Below, in pieces: positions 24,554 to 35,090 of a stretch of 64,000 nt of DNA. The notes under the pieces are model-generated. The model was not told the origin of the DNA. It searched no databases and saw only the letters and a list, made by a program, of their open reading frames with translations. Source of the stretch: Veillonella sp. CHU740. GTDB taxonomy: Bacteria > Bacillota > Negativicutes > Veillonellales > Veillonellaceae. The stretch is taken from contig NZ_RQVD01000006.1 in assembly GCF_003992055.1 (NCBI RefSeq), forward strand, positions 43,440-107,439, in the 5' to 3' direction. The position numbers and the translations under genes were made by a program. Within the stretch, counting starts at the first letter, position 1; the number at the start of each line of letters is the position of its first letter.

Positions 24554-25750
24554 ATGAAACCATTGACAAATAGTAGTAATATATCAGTTTTGTTAGGAGC
24601 AGCATTTTTAATGGCTACATCTTCCATTGGACCTGGCTTTATGTTGCAAACAGCGGCATTTACATCAGAATATAAAGCGGATTTTGGATTCGCTATTGCT
24701 ATATCAGTTATTTTTTCGATTATAGCTCAATTAAATGTTTGGACTATTATCAGTGTTTCTCGCATGAGAGGACAAGATATTGCCAATAAAATCTTACCGG
24801 GACTGGGGTATGTAGTAGCGTTTTTAATTGCTCTAGGTGGCTTAGCATTTAATATTGGTAATATTGGTGGGGCTTCCATGGGATTGCATATCATATTGGG
24901 GATTGATGCCACTACTGCAGCAGCTATTAGTGGAATCATCGGGATTGCTTTATTTGCATCTCCTAAAATTGGAGGAGCCCTCGATATGACGGCTAAAGTG
25001 TTAGGGACAGTTATGATTGTGCTCATCGGGTGGATTGCATTCTCTACACACCCTCCTGTACAAGAGGCCATGACTCATACAGTTATGCCTGATACGTATC
25101 CATGGTTAGCAACATTGACGTTAATTGGGGGGACTGTAGGTGGTTATATTACATTCTCAGGAGGACATAGACTCATCGATTCCAACATTACAGGTGAGGA
25201 GCATTTGCCTGATGTTAGAAAGTCGGCGTTCTTAGGTATGTCTGTAGATGCATTAGTGCGAGTTCTATTATTTTTGGCTGTATTAGGCGTAGTATCTAGT
25301 GGATTTGTACTTGATCCCAAAGACCCTGCTGGCTCAGCATTTTTGTTAGGAGCAGGGCCTATAGGATATATTATTTTTGGAGTTGTATTTTTCTGTGCGG
25401 CTATTACATCCGTAGTAGGTGCAGCGTATACGTCAGTATCTTTTCTAAAAACGTTATTTTCTGTAGTAAAAGCTTATGAAAAGTTAACGATCATGCTATT
25501 TATTGCAGTTTCAACATGCATTTTAATTTTTATTGGAAAACCAGCAGCACTTTTAATTCTAGCAGGTTCTATTAATGGGCTTATCCTACCTATCACATTG
25601 GCAGTTATGTTAATTGCTACACGTAAAACCAATATTGTAGGTACCTACAAACATCCTACATTATTATATTACGCTGGATGGTGTGTCGTGCTAATTACAG
25701 CCTACATTGGTATAACTTCTTTAGAAGGAATTACAAAATTATTACATTAA
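24554..25750 (+). CDS. NRAMP-like transporter (YcsG type), probably not a classical metal importer
   Basis: This 398-residue protein has about eleven membrane segments and resembles the NRAMP/YcsG group. It lacks both NRAMP metal-site motifs: no DPGN in the first helix (it reads 'SSIGPGFMLQTAAF') and no MPHN in the sixth-helix region ('GGTVGGYITFSGGHRLID'). These residues bind the metal in true Mn/Fe importers, so another substrate is likely. Lying between pxpA and pxpB, it may bring 5-oxoproline or a related acid into the cell; that is inference. AAGGAG precedes the ATG, and 73 bases separate it from pxpB. Confidence 0.82.
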   Translation: MKPLTNSSNISVLLGAAFLMATSSIGPGFMLQTAAFTSEYKADFGFAIAISVIFSIIAQLNVWTIISVSRMRGQDIANKILPGLGYVVAFLIALGGLAFNIGNIGGASMGLHIILGIDATTAAAISGIIGIALFASPKIGGALDMTAKVLGTVMIVLIGWIAFSTHPPVQEAMTHTVMPDTYPWLATLTLIGGTVGGYITFSGGHRLIDSNITGEEHLPDVRKSAFLGMSVDALVRVLLFLAVLGVVSSGFVLDPKDPAGSAFLLGAGPIGYIIFGVVFFCAAITSVVGAAYTSVSFLKTLFSVVKAYEKLTIMLFIAVSTCILIFIGKPAALLILAGSINGLILPITLAVMLIATRKTNIVGTYKHPTLLYYAGWCVVLITAYIGITSLEGITKLLH

Positions 25751-25823
25751 TAAGATAGTTCTTCTACAAAGCTGTATACAGCATGAACGTTGATGCTGCT
25801 ACGTAGAAATGAGGGTATATATA

Positions 25824-26558
25824 ATGGATATGATTTCACCTGTTGGGGATACAGCGCTATTAATATCATTTGGAGATGTAATTTCACCAACGATTAACTA
25901 TAAAATACGGCGAATGATAGAGATGATAGAGGATATGAAAGACCCGTCGATACGGGAGATAATCCCGGCCTATACATCCTTGTTAATACAGTATGACGCG
26001 CTAGAGTCTTCTTATAAAGAACTTAAAGCAAGATTGGAACCTCTCGTGTCTATACCAGTTGAAATATCAGAAGAGGATTGTGTAACTGTCATTGAGATTC
26101 CTACTTTATATGGTGGAGAATATGGGCTAGATCTTCCTGTTGTAGCTGCGCATAATCATATGTCAGAAGATAAGGTTGTTTCTATTCATTCTGGACGAGA
26201 TTATTTGGTGTATATGCTAGGATTTATTCCTGGATTTGCCTATTTGGGTGGAATGGATTCTAGAATTGCAACACCTCGTCTGCAGACTCCTAGACAATCT
26301 ATACCAGCTGGTTCAGTAGGTATTGCAGGTGAGCAAACAGGTATCTACCCAAGTCAATCTCCAGGTGGTTGGCAGATTATTGGGCGCACACCGATTACTA
26401 TGTATGATCTTCAAAGAGAGGTACCGTCATTACTTTCAGCAGGTCAATATGTTAGATATGTTCCTATTGACGAAGAGTCATTTCTCGATATAAAGAAAAT
26501 ACAAAATCAGTATGTACCTATATCACGGGTGATTAAGGTAGGTGAGTTACGTGGATAA
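25824..26558 (+). CDS. pxpB: 5-oxoprolinase subunit PxpB (KipI family)
   Basis: I choose ATG 25824, 7 bases after GAGGGT; the upstream in-frame ATG at 25809 lacks a ribosome site. The 244-residue product shows KipI/AHS1 motifs: 'GDTALLISFGDVI', 'PTLYGGEYGLDLP', 'YLVYMLGFIPGFAYLGGMD', 'ATPRLQTPRQSIPAGSVGIAG' and 'PGGWQIIGRTP'. It pairs with PxpC as the carboxylase-like half of 5-oxoprolinase; in Bacillus the homologue KipI was first known as an inhibitor of the sporulation kinase KinA. It overlaps pxpC by 8 bases. Confidence 0.93.
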   Translation: MDMISPVGDTALLISFGDVISPTINYKIRRMIEMIEDMKDPSIREIIPAYTSLLIQYDALESSYKELKARLEPLVSIPVEISEEDCVTVIEIPTLYGGEYGLDLPVVAAHNHMSEDKVVSIHSGRDYLVYMLGFIPGFAYLGGMDSRIATPRLQTPRQSIPAGSVGIAGEQTGIYPSQSPGGWQIIGRTPITMYDLQREVPSLLSAGQYVRYVPIDEESFLDIKKIQNQYVPISRVIKVGELRG

Positions 26559-27588
26559 ATATATAGGCAAGAGGGCCTCAATCGAGATACTACAGCCAGG
26601 GTTATTTACAACTGTGCAAGATGCGGGACGAACAGGTTATCAACAGTATGGTATGCCCGTAGCAGGACCGATGGATATAGAAAGTTACTTGCTGGGACAG
26701 GCTCTAGTTGGAAATAAAACGAACGTAGGCTCTTTAGAATGTACTGTTCTTCCTCCAACCATAGAAGTTCATGGTGAGTGTATTGTAGCTTTTACAGGCG
26801 CTAATATGAATCCTACTATTAATGGAGTACAGGTATCGAGATATATACCGTATATCTGCCAAGATGGAGATCTTATTTCTGGAAGTGTTACTGAATGTGG
26901 GATGCGTATGTACATATCATTTTGCGGAGGTATTGATGTTCCAGCTATTAATGGGAGTGTGTCAACGCATACGAAAGCGTGTATAGGAGGCTATGAAGGC
27001 CGGTCTTTGCAACGAGGTGACCAGCTGTCTTTGCATGCTTTTGTTAGGGGTGCATTAACACAATGTGATATCACTGATACAGCGAATCGATTATTTAATT
27101 CAGCGCTTTATAATCGGGGTGGCCGATATTGTCATGAACCGTTTCGGGTTGTACTAGGAGAACAAGCCAAGCACTTTACAAAAGAAGGAATAAAAACATT
27201 TGTAAATAGTTCTTATGTGTTAACAGATCAATGTGATAGAATGGGATTTAGATTGGAAGGACCTGAGATTGCTCATGTGAAAGGTGCTGACATTATTTCT
27301 GATGGAGCCGTGTTCGGTTCTATACAAGTTCCATCGAATGGTAAACCTATTATTTTGATGGCAGACCGACAAACGACGGGAGGATATACTAAGATTGGAA
27401 CCGTTATATCAGCAGACTTACCTCGCCTCAGTCAGCTACCAGTGGGAGATGAAATTCAATTTGAATTAGTATCTATTGATGTAGCGCAAAAAATTTATCG
27501 TTCGTATATGGCTAAATGGGGAGCATTACATCATTTGGCGCGTAGACAAAGTCGTTATGTTTTTAGAGTGAAGTCTAGCAATTCTTGA
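26551..27588 (+). CDS. pxpC: 5-oxoprolinase subunit PxpC (KipA family)
   Basis: Two GTG starts are possible (26542 and 26551). I prefer 26551 because GGTGAG then lies 4 bases upstream; the difference is three residues. The 345-residue protein carries the AHS2/KipA motifs 'LQPGLFTTVQDAGRTGYQQYGMPVAGPMD', 'LVGNKTNVGSLECT', 'DRMGFRLEGPEI', 'FGSIQVPSNGKPIILMADRQTTGGYTKIG'. It completes the PxpABC 5-oxoprolinase, is co-translated with pxpB, and is the last gene of the operon. Confidence 0.93.
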   Translation: MDKYIGKRASIEILQPGLFTTVQDAGRTGYQQYGMPVAGPMDIESYLLGQALVGNKTNVGSLECTVLPPTIEVHGECIVAFTGANMNPTINGVQVSRYIPYICQDGDLISGSVTECGMRMYISFCGGIDVPAINGSVSTHTKACIGGYEGRSLQRGDQLSLHAFVRGALTQCDITDTANRLFNSALYNRGGRYCHEPFRVVLGEQAKHFTKEGIKTFVNSSYVLTDQCDRMGFRLEGPEIAHVKGADIISDGAVFGSIQVPSNGKPIILMADRQTTGGYTKIGTVISADLPRLSQLPVGDEIQFELVSIDVAQKIYRSYMAKWGALHHLARRQSRYVFRVKSSNS

Positions 27589-27675
27589 CGTTTTTAATGA
27601 TATACATTATAATAATATCTAAGCTTAACATCGGTACGAGAGACCGAAAGCAAACATTGTAAAACCTTTTAAATT

Positions 27676-27698
27676 AGTCCTGTGAGGCTAGTAAGGGA
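27676..27698 (+). promoter_or_regulatory. PyrR binding site in pyr operon leader
   Basis: AGTCCTGTGAGGCT (27676-27689) followed by AGTAAGGGA fits the PyrR anti-antiterminator consensus ARUCCNGNGAGGYU plus AAGG. In Firmicutes UMP-bound PyrR stabilises this hairpin, frees the terminator downstream and switches off pyrimidine synthesis. The site lies about 75 bases before the terminator at 27766. The pyrR gene itself is not in the window. Confidence 0.88.
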
Positions 27699-27765
27699 AC
27701 ATAGTGAAAGTAATGCTATAGGTCTACCTATATGGTGGATTTAATTGTGATAGATAGAACTATGC

Positions 27766-27796
27766 GACCTCTTGCCTTCGGGTGAGAGGTCTTTTT
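27766..27796 (+). terminator. pyr operon attenuator terminator
   Basis: GACCTCT...CC (27766-27776), a TTCG loop, then GG...AGAGGTC (27781-27791) and five T. It stands 33 bases before pyrB and after the PyrR site. It is the switch element of the operon. Confidence 0.9.
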
Positions 27797-27828
27797 GCAT
27801 ATAAAGACATAGTACAAAGGAGGCTGTA

Positions 27829-28779
27829 ATGGGAGACATTAGCTTAAAAGGTAAGCATCTATTGGGACTGCAAGGTCGCACAAAAGAAGAAATTGACCTC
27901 ATTTTACGGGTAGCAAAGAAAATGAAGAAAATTATCCTTTCAGAGGATAAAAAATATCCATTGTTAAAGGGTAAAGCTATTATTAACTTGTTCATGGAAA
28001 ATAGTACTAGAACGAGAAGCTCCTTTGAATTGGCAGGGAAATATTTAGGTGCCGATGTCATCAATATTACAAAAAGTGGCAGCTCTATGGCCAAAGGCGA
28101 AAGCTTCCGTGATACATTGCTTACTGTGTCCTATATGGGGACAGATGCTATCGTTATGCGCTCCAGCGAAGAAGGATCTCCTTTGTACGCTACGAAATGC
28201 GTAGATCCTATCATCATCAATGCTGGTGATGGTGCTCATGAGCATCCAACACAAGCCTTGTTAGATATGTATTCTATTTTAGAACATAAACCAAGCTTAG
28301 AAGGATTGAAAGTTGTCATCGTAGGCGACATCATGCATAGTCGTGTAGCACGATCCAATATTTATGGATTGAAAACGATGGGGGCAGATGTACATTTGGC
28401 TGGCCCTAGAACGTTAGTCTATCCAGAACTTGAAAAATTGGGGGTCACCGTTCATCATGATGTACGAGAAGCAGTGAAAGATGCAGATGTTGTAAACGTA
28501 CTTCGCATTCAACTAGAGCGTATTAATTCTGCCTTATATCCAAGCAATCGTGAATATGCGAGAATCTTTGGAATCAATAAATCTGTATTAGCTAATGCGA
28601 AAGATGATGTACTAGTACTACATCCAGGACCGATGAACCGAGGCCTTGAGATTGCGCCAGATGTGGCTTATGGCGATGAATCAGCGATTCAAGAGCAGGT
28701 GCGAAATGGTGTAGCTATCCGCATGGCAGTATTATACTTAACAATTATGGGAGGTGACGGCAGTGAGCTTGTTGATTAA
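27829..28779 (+). CDS. pyrB: Aspartate carbamoyltransferase catalytic subunit
   Basis: This 316-residue enzyme joins carbamoyl phosphate and aspartate, the committed step of UMP synthesis. It has the carbamoyl-phosphate loop STRTR in 'FMENSTRTRSSFELA', 'SGSSMAKGESFRDTL', 'DGAHEHPTQALLDMY' and the C-terminal 'HPGPMNRGLEIAPDVA'. AAAGGAGG precedes ATG 27829. No pyrI follows, as in other Firmicutes, so regulation is by PyrR attenuation upstream rather than a regulatory subunit. It overlaps pyrC by 17 bases. Confidence 0.96.
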   Translation: MGDISLKGKHLLGLQGRTKEEIDLILRVAKKMKKIILSEDKKYPLLKGKAIINLFMENSTRTRSSFELAGKYLGADVINITKSGSSMAKGESFRDTLLTVSYMGTDAIVMRSSEEGSPLYATKCVDPIIINAGDGAHEHPTQALLDMYSILEHKPSLEGLKVVIVGDIMHSRVARSNIYGLKTMGADVHLAGPRTLVYPELEKLGVTVHHDVREAVKDADVVNVLRIQLERINSALYPSNREYARIFGINKSVLANAKDDVLVLHPGPMNRGLEIAPDVAYGDESAIQEQVRNGVAIRMAVLYLTIMGGDGSELVD

Positions 28780-30052
28780 AAATGGTACAGTAGTTAACCC
28801 TGCGAAAGGGCAACATGAAATTGCAGATATTCTAATAGAAAACGGTGTCATTACCAATATAGGTCAAAACTTGCAGGCAGATAATGCGGAAGTTTATGAT
28901 GCAACAGGTCTTATTGTAGCACCGGGGTTGATAGATATTCATACACATTTGCGTGAGCCAGGCCAAGAAGCGAAAGAAGACTTCCACAGTGGTACACAAG
29001 CTGCTGCAGCTGGAGGATTTACACGCATTGCCACTATGGCAAATACAAATCCTGTTGTAGATAATTCTGCCTTAGTGCGTGGTTTACGTAAACAAGCAGA
29101 ATTGACTGGCGTTGTGAAAGTTGAATTCATAGGAGCTATTTCTAAAGGTCTTCAAGGCAAAGAATTGACTGAAATGGGTGATATGGCAGAAGCTGGTGTA
29201 GTGGCATTTTCTGATGATGGACATTATGTTGAGAATGCAGCGTTTATGCGTCGTGCATTGGAATATTCGTCTATGTTTGGAAAAATGGTTATCGACCATG
29301 CCGAAGAATGTAGCTTAACTTGTGAAGGTCATATGCATGAAGGCATTGTTTCTTACGAAATGGGCGTCAAAGGTCGTCCTGCTGTGGCGGAAGACCTAGC
29401 GGTGGCTCGTGATATTATGCTAGCAGAAATGACAGGTGGTCATATTCATATCGCTCATGTGAGTACGAAAAGTGCAGTTGACCAAGTGCGTAGAGCAAAA
29501 GCGCAAGGTATTAAGGTCACTTGTGAAGTGACGAGCCAACATTTGGCTTTCACAGATGAATATTTAAGAGATTACAATACAGATTTTAAAATGGCGCCGC
29601 CAATTCGTTCCGAAGATCACCGTAAAGCGTTACTAGAAGCCTTACAAGATGGAACGATTGATGCCATAATTACAGACCATGCACCACATGCGTATGAAGA
29701 AAAAGACGTGGAATTCTGCTGTGCAGCGAATGGTTTCACGGGACTAGAAACATCATTTGCAGCGGTGGTAACACATGTATTGAAACCAGGGATTTTGTCC
29801 ATCGATGATATCGTTAACTTGATGAGTACAAAACCTGCTCAATTAATCGGTGTAGATGCAGGCGTACTAGAAGTAGGAAAACCGGCAGATATTTCCGTAT
29901 TATCTCTAGATGAAACATGGACAGTAGATAGAAATCAATTTTATACACGTGGCAAATCATGCCCATTTGATGGCATGACATTGCAAGGTAAAGCTAAATT
30001 AACAGTAGTAGATGGACAAATTGTAATGAAAGACGGGGTTGTAACAGAGTGA
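28763..30052 (+). CDS. pyrC: Dihydroorotase
   Basis: The start is GTG 28763, 5-6 bases after GGAGGTG; a GTG at 28754 lies within that ribosome site. The 429-residue type I dihydroorotase has the zinc motif 'DIHTHLREPGQEAKEDF', later ligands in 'VIDHAEECSL' and 'IHIAHVST', 'ITDHAPHAYEEK' with the catalytic Asp, and 'NGFTGLETSFAAV'. It cyclises carbamoyl aspartate. It overlaps pyrB by 17 bases and carA by 4 (GTGA), showing coupled translation. Confidence 0.95.
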   Translation: MSLLIKNGTVVNPAKGQHEIADILIENGVITNIGQNLQADNAEVYDATGLIVAPGLIDIHTHLREPGQEAKEDFHSGTQAAAAGGFTRIATMANTNPVVDNSALVRGLRKQAELTGVVKVEFIGAISKGLQGKELTEMGDMAEAGVVAFSDDGHYVENAAFMRRALEYSSMFGKMVIDHAEECSLTCEGHMHEGIVSYEMGVKGRPAVAEDLAVARDIMLAEMTGGHIHIAHVSTKSAVDQVRRAKAQGIKVTCEVTSQHLAFTDEYLRDYNTDFKMAPPIRSEDHRKALLEALQDGTIDAIITDHAPHAYEEKDVEFCCAANGFTGLETSFAAVVTHVLKPGILSIDDIVNLMSTKPAQLIGVDAGVLEVGKPADISVLSLDETWTVDRNQFYTRGKSCPFDGMTLQGKAKLTVVDGQIVMKDGVVTE

Positions 30053-31116
30053 AAGGTAAATTAGTACTAGAAAATGGAACTATCTTCGAAGGTACTTTAT
30101 TAGGCGGTATGCCTATCGTCGGCGAAGTAGTATTTAATACAGGTATGACAGGATACCAAGAGATTTTAACTGACCCATCTTATGCGGATCAAATCATTAC
30201 GTTGACGTATCCATTGGTAGGTAATTATGGTGTGACACGGGAAGTAGATCAATCCTCTAAACCATACTGTAAAGCCATGATTGTAGGAGAGTTATGTACA
30301 TTCCCAAGTAATTGGCAAAATGAAGGTGCTTTTGAAGAGTATATGCGTATGCATGGTATTCCTTGCTTATATGATGTAGATACTCGTGCTATCACTCGTG
30401 CTATCCGTAGTCACGGTGTTATGAAAGGTGTTATATGTCCAGTAGATACACCACAAGATAAAATTGATGCTCTATTGGCACAACCATTGGCAACGGATCA
30501 TATCATGCGGGTTACAACAAAATGGGAAGGACATCGTGGTAGTGATACAGCAGAGTTCCATGTAGCTGTATATGACTTTGGTATCAAAGAAAATATTTTA
30601 CAATCATTGGAAAATGAAGGCTGTAAATTAACTATTTTCCCAGCCAATACAAAAGCGGAAACAGTGATGGCTTGCAAACCAGATGGCATTTTCTTGTCCA
30701 ATGGCCCTGGAGACCCAAAAGATGTGCCTGAGATTGTAGAAGAAATTAAAAAATTAGTAGGACAAAAGCCAATATTTGGTATCTGCATGGGTCATCAATT
30801 GATTGCACGTGCCTTTGGTGGTGAAACGTATAAATTACGATTTGGACATCGTGGTTCTAACCATCCAGTAAAAGATTTAGATACAAATCGCGTATATATT
30901 ACGTCTCAAAATCATGGCTATGCAGTCGATGAAGCTAGCTTAGAAGGGTCTGGTTTACGTGTATCTCATCGCAGTGTCAACGACGGAACTGTAGAAGGAT
31001 TAGTGCATACAGAATTACCAATTATGTCTGTTCAATATCATCCTGAAGCATCACCGGGACCAACAGATAATGTATACTTGTTTGAACGTTTTAAAGAATT
31101 AATGAGAAGGGGTTAA
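30049..31116 (+). CDS. carA: Carbamoyl-phosphate synthase small (glutaminase) subunit
   Basis: This 355-residue class I glutamine amidotransferase starts at GTG 30049, overlapping the pyrC stop. The N-terminal domain has '[14 protein letters not shown]' and '[22 protein letters not shown]'. The glutaminase triad is visible: Cys246 in GICMGHQL and His331/Glu333 in [10 protein letters not shown]. It supplies ammonia to CarB. Sitting inside the pyr operon under PyrR, it is probably the pyrimidine-dedicated synthase (PyrAA of Bacillus). Confidence 0.95.
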   Translation: MKGKLVLENGTIFEGTLLGGMPIVGEVVFNTGMTGYQEILTDPSYADQIITLTYPLVGNYGVTREVDQSSKPYCKAMIVGELCTFPSNWQNEGAFEEYMRMHGIPCLYDVDTRAITRAIRSHGVMKGVICPVDTPQDKIDALLAQPLATDHIMRVTTKWEGHRGSDTAEFHVAVYDFGIKENILQSLENEGCKLTIFPANTKAETVMACKPDGIFLSNGPGDPKDVPEIVEEIKKLVGQKPIFGICMGHQLIARAFGGETYKLRFGHRGSNHPVKDLDTNRVYITSQNHGYAVDEASLEGSGLRVSHRSVNDGTVEGLVHTELPIMSVQYHPEASPGPTDNVYLFERFKELMRRG

Positions 31117-34100
31117 TGATGGAAAAGAAAAAAGTCCTCGTTATTGGTTCTGGTCCAATTATTATTGGACAAGCCGCAGAGTTTGATTATGCAGGTACAC
31201 AAGCATGCCAATCCCTTCGAGAAGAAGGCTATGAAGTAGTGTTGGTAAACTCCAATCCCGCTACAATCATGACAGACCGTGATATTGCGGATCGCGTATA
31301 TATCGAGCCGATTTCCTTAGAATTTGTTACAGAGATTATTCGTAAAGAGAGACCATTTGGTGTACTAGCTACCTTGGGTGGACAAGTAGGTCTGAATATG
31401 GCTGTGGAACTTTCAGAAGCGGGCGTATTGAAAGAGTACAATGTACAATTATTAGGTACTACTCTTGAGGCGATTAAACAGGCAGAAGATCGTGAGTTGT
31501 TCAAAGAAGCGATGAAACGCATTAATCAACCAGTTCCTGAATCAGATATTTTCAGCGATGTAGCACAAGCTGTGGAATTTGCAAATCGTATTGGGTATCC
31601 TATCATCATTCGTCCTGCCTATACATTAGGTGGTACTGGCGGTGGTATTGCTCATAACGAAGAAGAAATGTACATGATTGCACTTCGTGGTATTAAATTA
31701 AGTCCTATTCATCAAATTCTTGTAGAACGCTCTGTTGCAGGGTGGAAAGAAGTAGAATATGAAGTGATGCGTGACCGTGCGGATAACTGTATTATCGTAT
31801 GTAACATGGAAAATATTGATCCAGTAGGCGTACATACAGGCGACTCTGTGGTTGTGGCACCATCACAAACATTGAATGATACACAATACCAAATGCTTCG
31901 TACGGCCTCTGTAGATATTATCCGATATCTAGAAATCGAAGGCGGTTGTAATGTACAATATGCCTTAGATCCATATAGCAATCAATATTATGTAATCGAA
32001 GTAAATCCACGTGTATCTCGCTCCTCTGCCTTGGCTTCTAAAGCAACAGGCTACCCAATTGCTAAAGTAGCGGCGAAAGTGGCTATCGGCATGACATTAG
32101 ATGAAATTACAAATGCCGTAACTGGTGAGACAAAAGCATGTTTCGAGCCATCTTTAGATTATGTAGTAACTAAATTCCCACGTTGGCCATTTGAAAAATT
32201 CAACTTGGCGGATCGTACATTGGGAACACAAATGAAAGCTACTGGCGAAGTTATGGCGATTGACCGTACGTTAGAAGGTTCTTTACTAAAAGCGATTCGT
32301 TCCTTGGAAATTGGGCTAGACCACATTGAATTGAAAAAAATTGCCCATGAGATGCCAGAGCAATTGATTGAACGATTGCAATTAGTCGATGATGAGCGTT
32401 TATATGTCATTGCACAAGCACTTCGTGTAGGCATTAGCGTCGAAAAAATTTGCTACATTACAAAAATTAACTCTTTCTTCATTAACAAAATTAAAAATAT
32501 TGTGATGGTAGAAAAAGACTTGTCTGCGAATGGTATTACGGAAAGTAATTTAAAATTAGCGAAAAAATATTCCTTCCCAGATAAAGTGATTGCTCGCTAT
32601 GCAAACTGCTCTCCTGAAGACGTATTGGCAAAACGCAATGAGCTTGGCATTCATCCGACTTATAAATATGTAGATACTTGTGCAGCAGAGTTTGAAGCGC
32701 ATACACCATACTACTATAGTGCGTATGCTACAGAAGATGAAGTTGTGCCACGTGGTGAAAATAGTGTAATCGTTCTTGGTTCTGGCCCAATTCGTATCGG
32801 TCAAGGTGTGGAGTTCGACTATTGCTCCGTACATTCTTCTTGGGCATTGCGCAAGGCAGGCATGAAATCCATTATTATAAACAATAACCCAGAAACGGTA
32901 AGTACAGACTTTGATACATCTGACAGTTTGTACTTTGAACCGTTGACGGTAGATGATGTAATGGAAATTATCCGTAAAGAAAATCCAGTGGGGGTTATTG
33001 CTCAGTTCGGTGGACAAACAGCCATAAACTTAGCAGGCCCATTAGCAGAACGAGGAGTAAATATTCTAGGTACATCTGTAGATAGCATTGATATGGCGGA
33101 AGACCGTGAACGTTTCGATGAATTATTGGCAAAATTAGAAATTCCTCGTCCAGTGGGTGCATTGGTTACGAGTGATGAAGAAGCATTAGAGGCGGCAAAA
33201 CGTCTTCAATATCCATTGATTGTACGTCCTTCCTATGTATTAGGTGGCCGTGCTATGGAAATTGTGTATAATGACCAAGAATTAGATCGTTATATGAAAG
33301 AAGCTGTAGTAGCATCGAAAGACCATCCAGTGTTAATCGACCGCTATATGGTGGGTATGGAAGTAGAAGTAGATGCTATCTCTGATGGTATCGATGTATG
33401 CATCCCTGGTATCATGGAACAAGTAGAGCGTGCCGGCGTACACTCTGGTGACTCCATCGCAGTATATCCAGCACAGCATTTATCTGACGAATTGACAGAA
33501 CAAATCGTAGATTACACACGTCGCATCGCCAAAGGATTGAATGTAAAAGGTGTATTGAATATTCAATATATCGTGGTGAATGGTGAACTTCATGTCATCG
33601 AAGTAAATCCACGTTCTAGCCGTACTGTACCTTTCATCAGTAAAGTAACCGGCATCAATATGGTAGAATATGCGACACGCATCGCATTAGGAGAAACATT
33701 AGAAAGCCTAGGGTTGCCAACAGGCTTAGTGCCAGCTCGTCCACATGTGGCGGTGAAAGCACCAGTATTCTCCTTCTCTAAAATGGGCTTAGTAGAAATT
33801 GCCTTAGGACCAGAAATGAAATCCACTGGTGAAGTTATGGGCATCGGTCGTACCTATGCAGATGCTTTATTCAAAGCTATTCACGGTGCCAACATGCGTA
33901 TCCCTGATAAAGGCAATATCTTGATGACTGTAGCAGACCGTGACAAAGAAGAAGCGGCTCGCTTGGCAAAAGGTTTTATCGACTTGGGATACCATATTAT
34001 GGCTACCGGCGGTACAGGTCGTTATTTCACAGAACATGGTGTAAATTGCACAGTGGTAAATAAAATTTCTGAAGGCAATCCAAACTGCGCTGACTTCATC

Positions 34101-34316
34101 CGAGAAGGTAAAGTAGACTTAATGTTGAACACTTTGACATATGGTAAAAAACCAGAGCGTGAAGGATTCCAATTGCGCCGTTTAGCCGTAGAAATGGGTG
34201 TACCATGCTTGACATCCTTAGATACAGCTCGCGAAGTATTACACGTAGTGGCAAGCCGTGCTACAGCAGGTGATGCTATCACTGTTGATGCCGTACAAGA
34301 TTATGAAATGGAGTAA
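31116..34316 (+). CDS. carB: Carbamoyl-phosphate synthase large subunit
   Basis: The 1,066-residue protein has the duplicated ATP-grasp architecture: a first half opening with '[28 protein letters not shown]', '[12 protein letters not shown]' and '[22 protein letters not shown]', and a second with '[23 protein letters not shown]', '[14 protein letters not shown]' and '[18 protein letters not shown]'. A C-terminal MGS-like allosteric domain (about 930-1066, '[22 protein letters not shown]') follows. It makes carbamoyl phosphate from bicarbonate, ammonia and 2 ATP. ATG 31116 overlaps the carA stop by one base; the next codon is also ATG (31119) and is better spaced from AAGGGG. Confidence 0.96.
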   Translation: MMEKKKVLVIGSGPIIIGQAAEFDYAGTQACQSLREEGYEVVLVNSNPATIMTDRDIADRVYIEPISLEFVTEIIRKERPFGVLATLGGQVGLNMAVELSEAGVLKEYNVQLLGTTLEAIKQAEDRELFKEAMKRINQPVPESDIFSDVAQAVEFANRIGYPIIIRPAYTLGGTGGGIAHNEEEMYMIALRGIKLSPIHQILVERSVAGWKEVEYEVMRDRADNCIIVCNMENIDPVGVHTGDSVVVAPSQTLNDTQYQMLRTASVDIIRYLEIEGGCNVQYALDPYSNQYYVIEVNPRVSRSSALASKATGYPIAKVAAKVAIGMTLDEITNAVTGETKACFEPSLDYVVTKFPRWPFEKFNLADRTLGTQMKATGEVMAIDRTLEGSLLKAIRSLEIGLDHIELKKIAHEMPEQLIERLQLVDDERLYVIAQALRVGISVEKICYITKINSFFINKIKNIVMVEKDLSANGITESNLKLAKKYSFPDKVIARYANCSPEDVLAKRNELGIHPTYKYVDTCAAEFEAHTPYYYSAYATEDEVVPRGENSVIVLGSGPIRIGQGVEFDYCSVHSSWALRKAGMKSIIINNNPETVSTDFDTSDSLYFEPLTVDDVMEIIRKENPVGVIAQFGGQTAINLAGPLAERGVNILGTSVDSIDMAEDRERFDELLAKLEIPRPVGALVTSDEEALEAAKRLQYPLIVRPSYVLGGRAMEIVYNDQELDRYMKEAVVASKDHPVLIDRYMVGMEVEVDAISDGIDVCIPGIMEQVERAGVHSGDSIAVYPAQHLSDELTEQIVDYTRRIAKGLNVKGVLNIQYIVVNGELHVIEVNPRSSRTVPFISKVTGINMVEYATRIALGETLESLGLPTGLVPARPHVAVKAPVFSFSKMGLVEIALGPEMKSTGEVMGIGRTYADALFKAIHGANMRIPDKGNILMTVADRDKEEAARLAKGFIDLGYHIMATGGTGRYFTEHGVNCTVVNKISEGNPNCADFIREGKVDLMLNTLTYGKKPEREGFQLRRLAVEMGVPCLTSLDTAREVLHVVASRATAGDAITVDAVQDYEME

Positions 34317-34322
34317 TCACGA

Positions 34323-35090
34323 ATGAGTGGATATGTAGAAATGGGTCGAGTGATCCATAATACACAAATAGGTAGCGATGTATGGCGCATGTTAATCTAT
34401 GCACCAAAACAAGCTAAAGAGGCACAGTTAGGACAATTTTGCAATGTTCGCGTCACAGGGGGCACAGCACCCCTGTTGCGTCGCCCTATTAGCTATGCTG
34501 GCTTTGATGCGGAATCAGGCACAATCGACTTATTGTACCGTGTAGTAGGTAAAGGGACAGAGTTGATGACGAAACTGCAAGAGGGAGATACCCTAGATTG
34601 CTTAGGGCCACTAGGAGAGCCGTTCACAACAGCGGATAAAATGCTATTAGTGGGTGGTGGTGTTGGTATTGCGCCGATGCTATGCATTGCTAATCGATTA
34701 GAAGCAGGTCAAAAAGCCCATGTTATCTTGGGGTTCCGAAACGCTAGTGAATCCTTCTGGGCAGATTTGTTCAAAGATAGCCCTGTGACGGTCCATATCA
34801 CTACAGATGATGGTTCATTAGGTACAAAAGGATATCCTACGACAGTGATGGAAACGCTGATGAAAGAACATCGATTTGATGCAGTATTAACTTGTGGACC
34901 GACACCGATGATGAAAGGCGTAGCCACCGTGGCACAAAGTATGCAGGTGCCATGCCAAGTCTCCCTAGAGGAGCGCATGGGTTGCGGAACTGGTGGTTGC
35001 GTAGGCTGTGCTTGTCAGGGTAAAAGCGGTAAACGCTATAAAGTCTGCAAAGATGGCCCTGTATTCCCGGCTGAGGAGGTGTTTTTCTAA
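34323..35090 (+). CDS. pyrK: Dihydroorotate dehydrogenase B electron transfer subunit
   Basis: This 255-residue flavoprotein of the ferredoxin-reductase type has an FAD-binding front ('LLRRPISYAGFD'), an NAD-binding middle ('MLLVGGGVGIAPMLCIANRLE') and a C-terminal 2Fe-2S cysteine set ('ERMGCGTGGCVGCACQGK' and 'KVCKDGPVF'). PyrK passes electrons from the PyrD flavin to NAD+. Adjacent pyrD (shared TAATG) confirms the class 1B dihydroorotate dehydrogenase, which suits an anaerobe since it needs no quinone. Confidence 0.95.
   Translation: MSGYVEMGRVIHNTQIGSDVWRMLIYAPKQAKEAQLGQFCNVRVTGGTAPLLRRPISYAGFDAESGTIDLLYRVVGKGTELMTKLQEGDTLDCLGPLGEPFTTADKMLLVGGGVGIAPMLCIANRLEAGQKAHVILGFRNASESFWADLFKDSPVTVHITTDDGSLGTKGYPTTVMETLMKEHRFDAVLTCGPTPMMKGVATVAQSMQVPCQVSLEERMGCGTGGCVGCACQGKSGKRYKVCKDGPVFPAEEVFF

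Noticed and set aside
27589..27675. A separate small gene or riboswitch between pxpC and pyrB
   Set aside because: The region fits the 5' part of the pyr leader, with the PyrR site and terminator just downstream. No start codon with a ribosome site leads a sensible frame.
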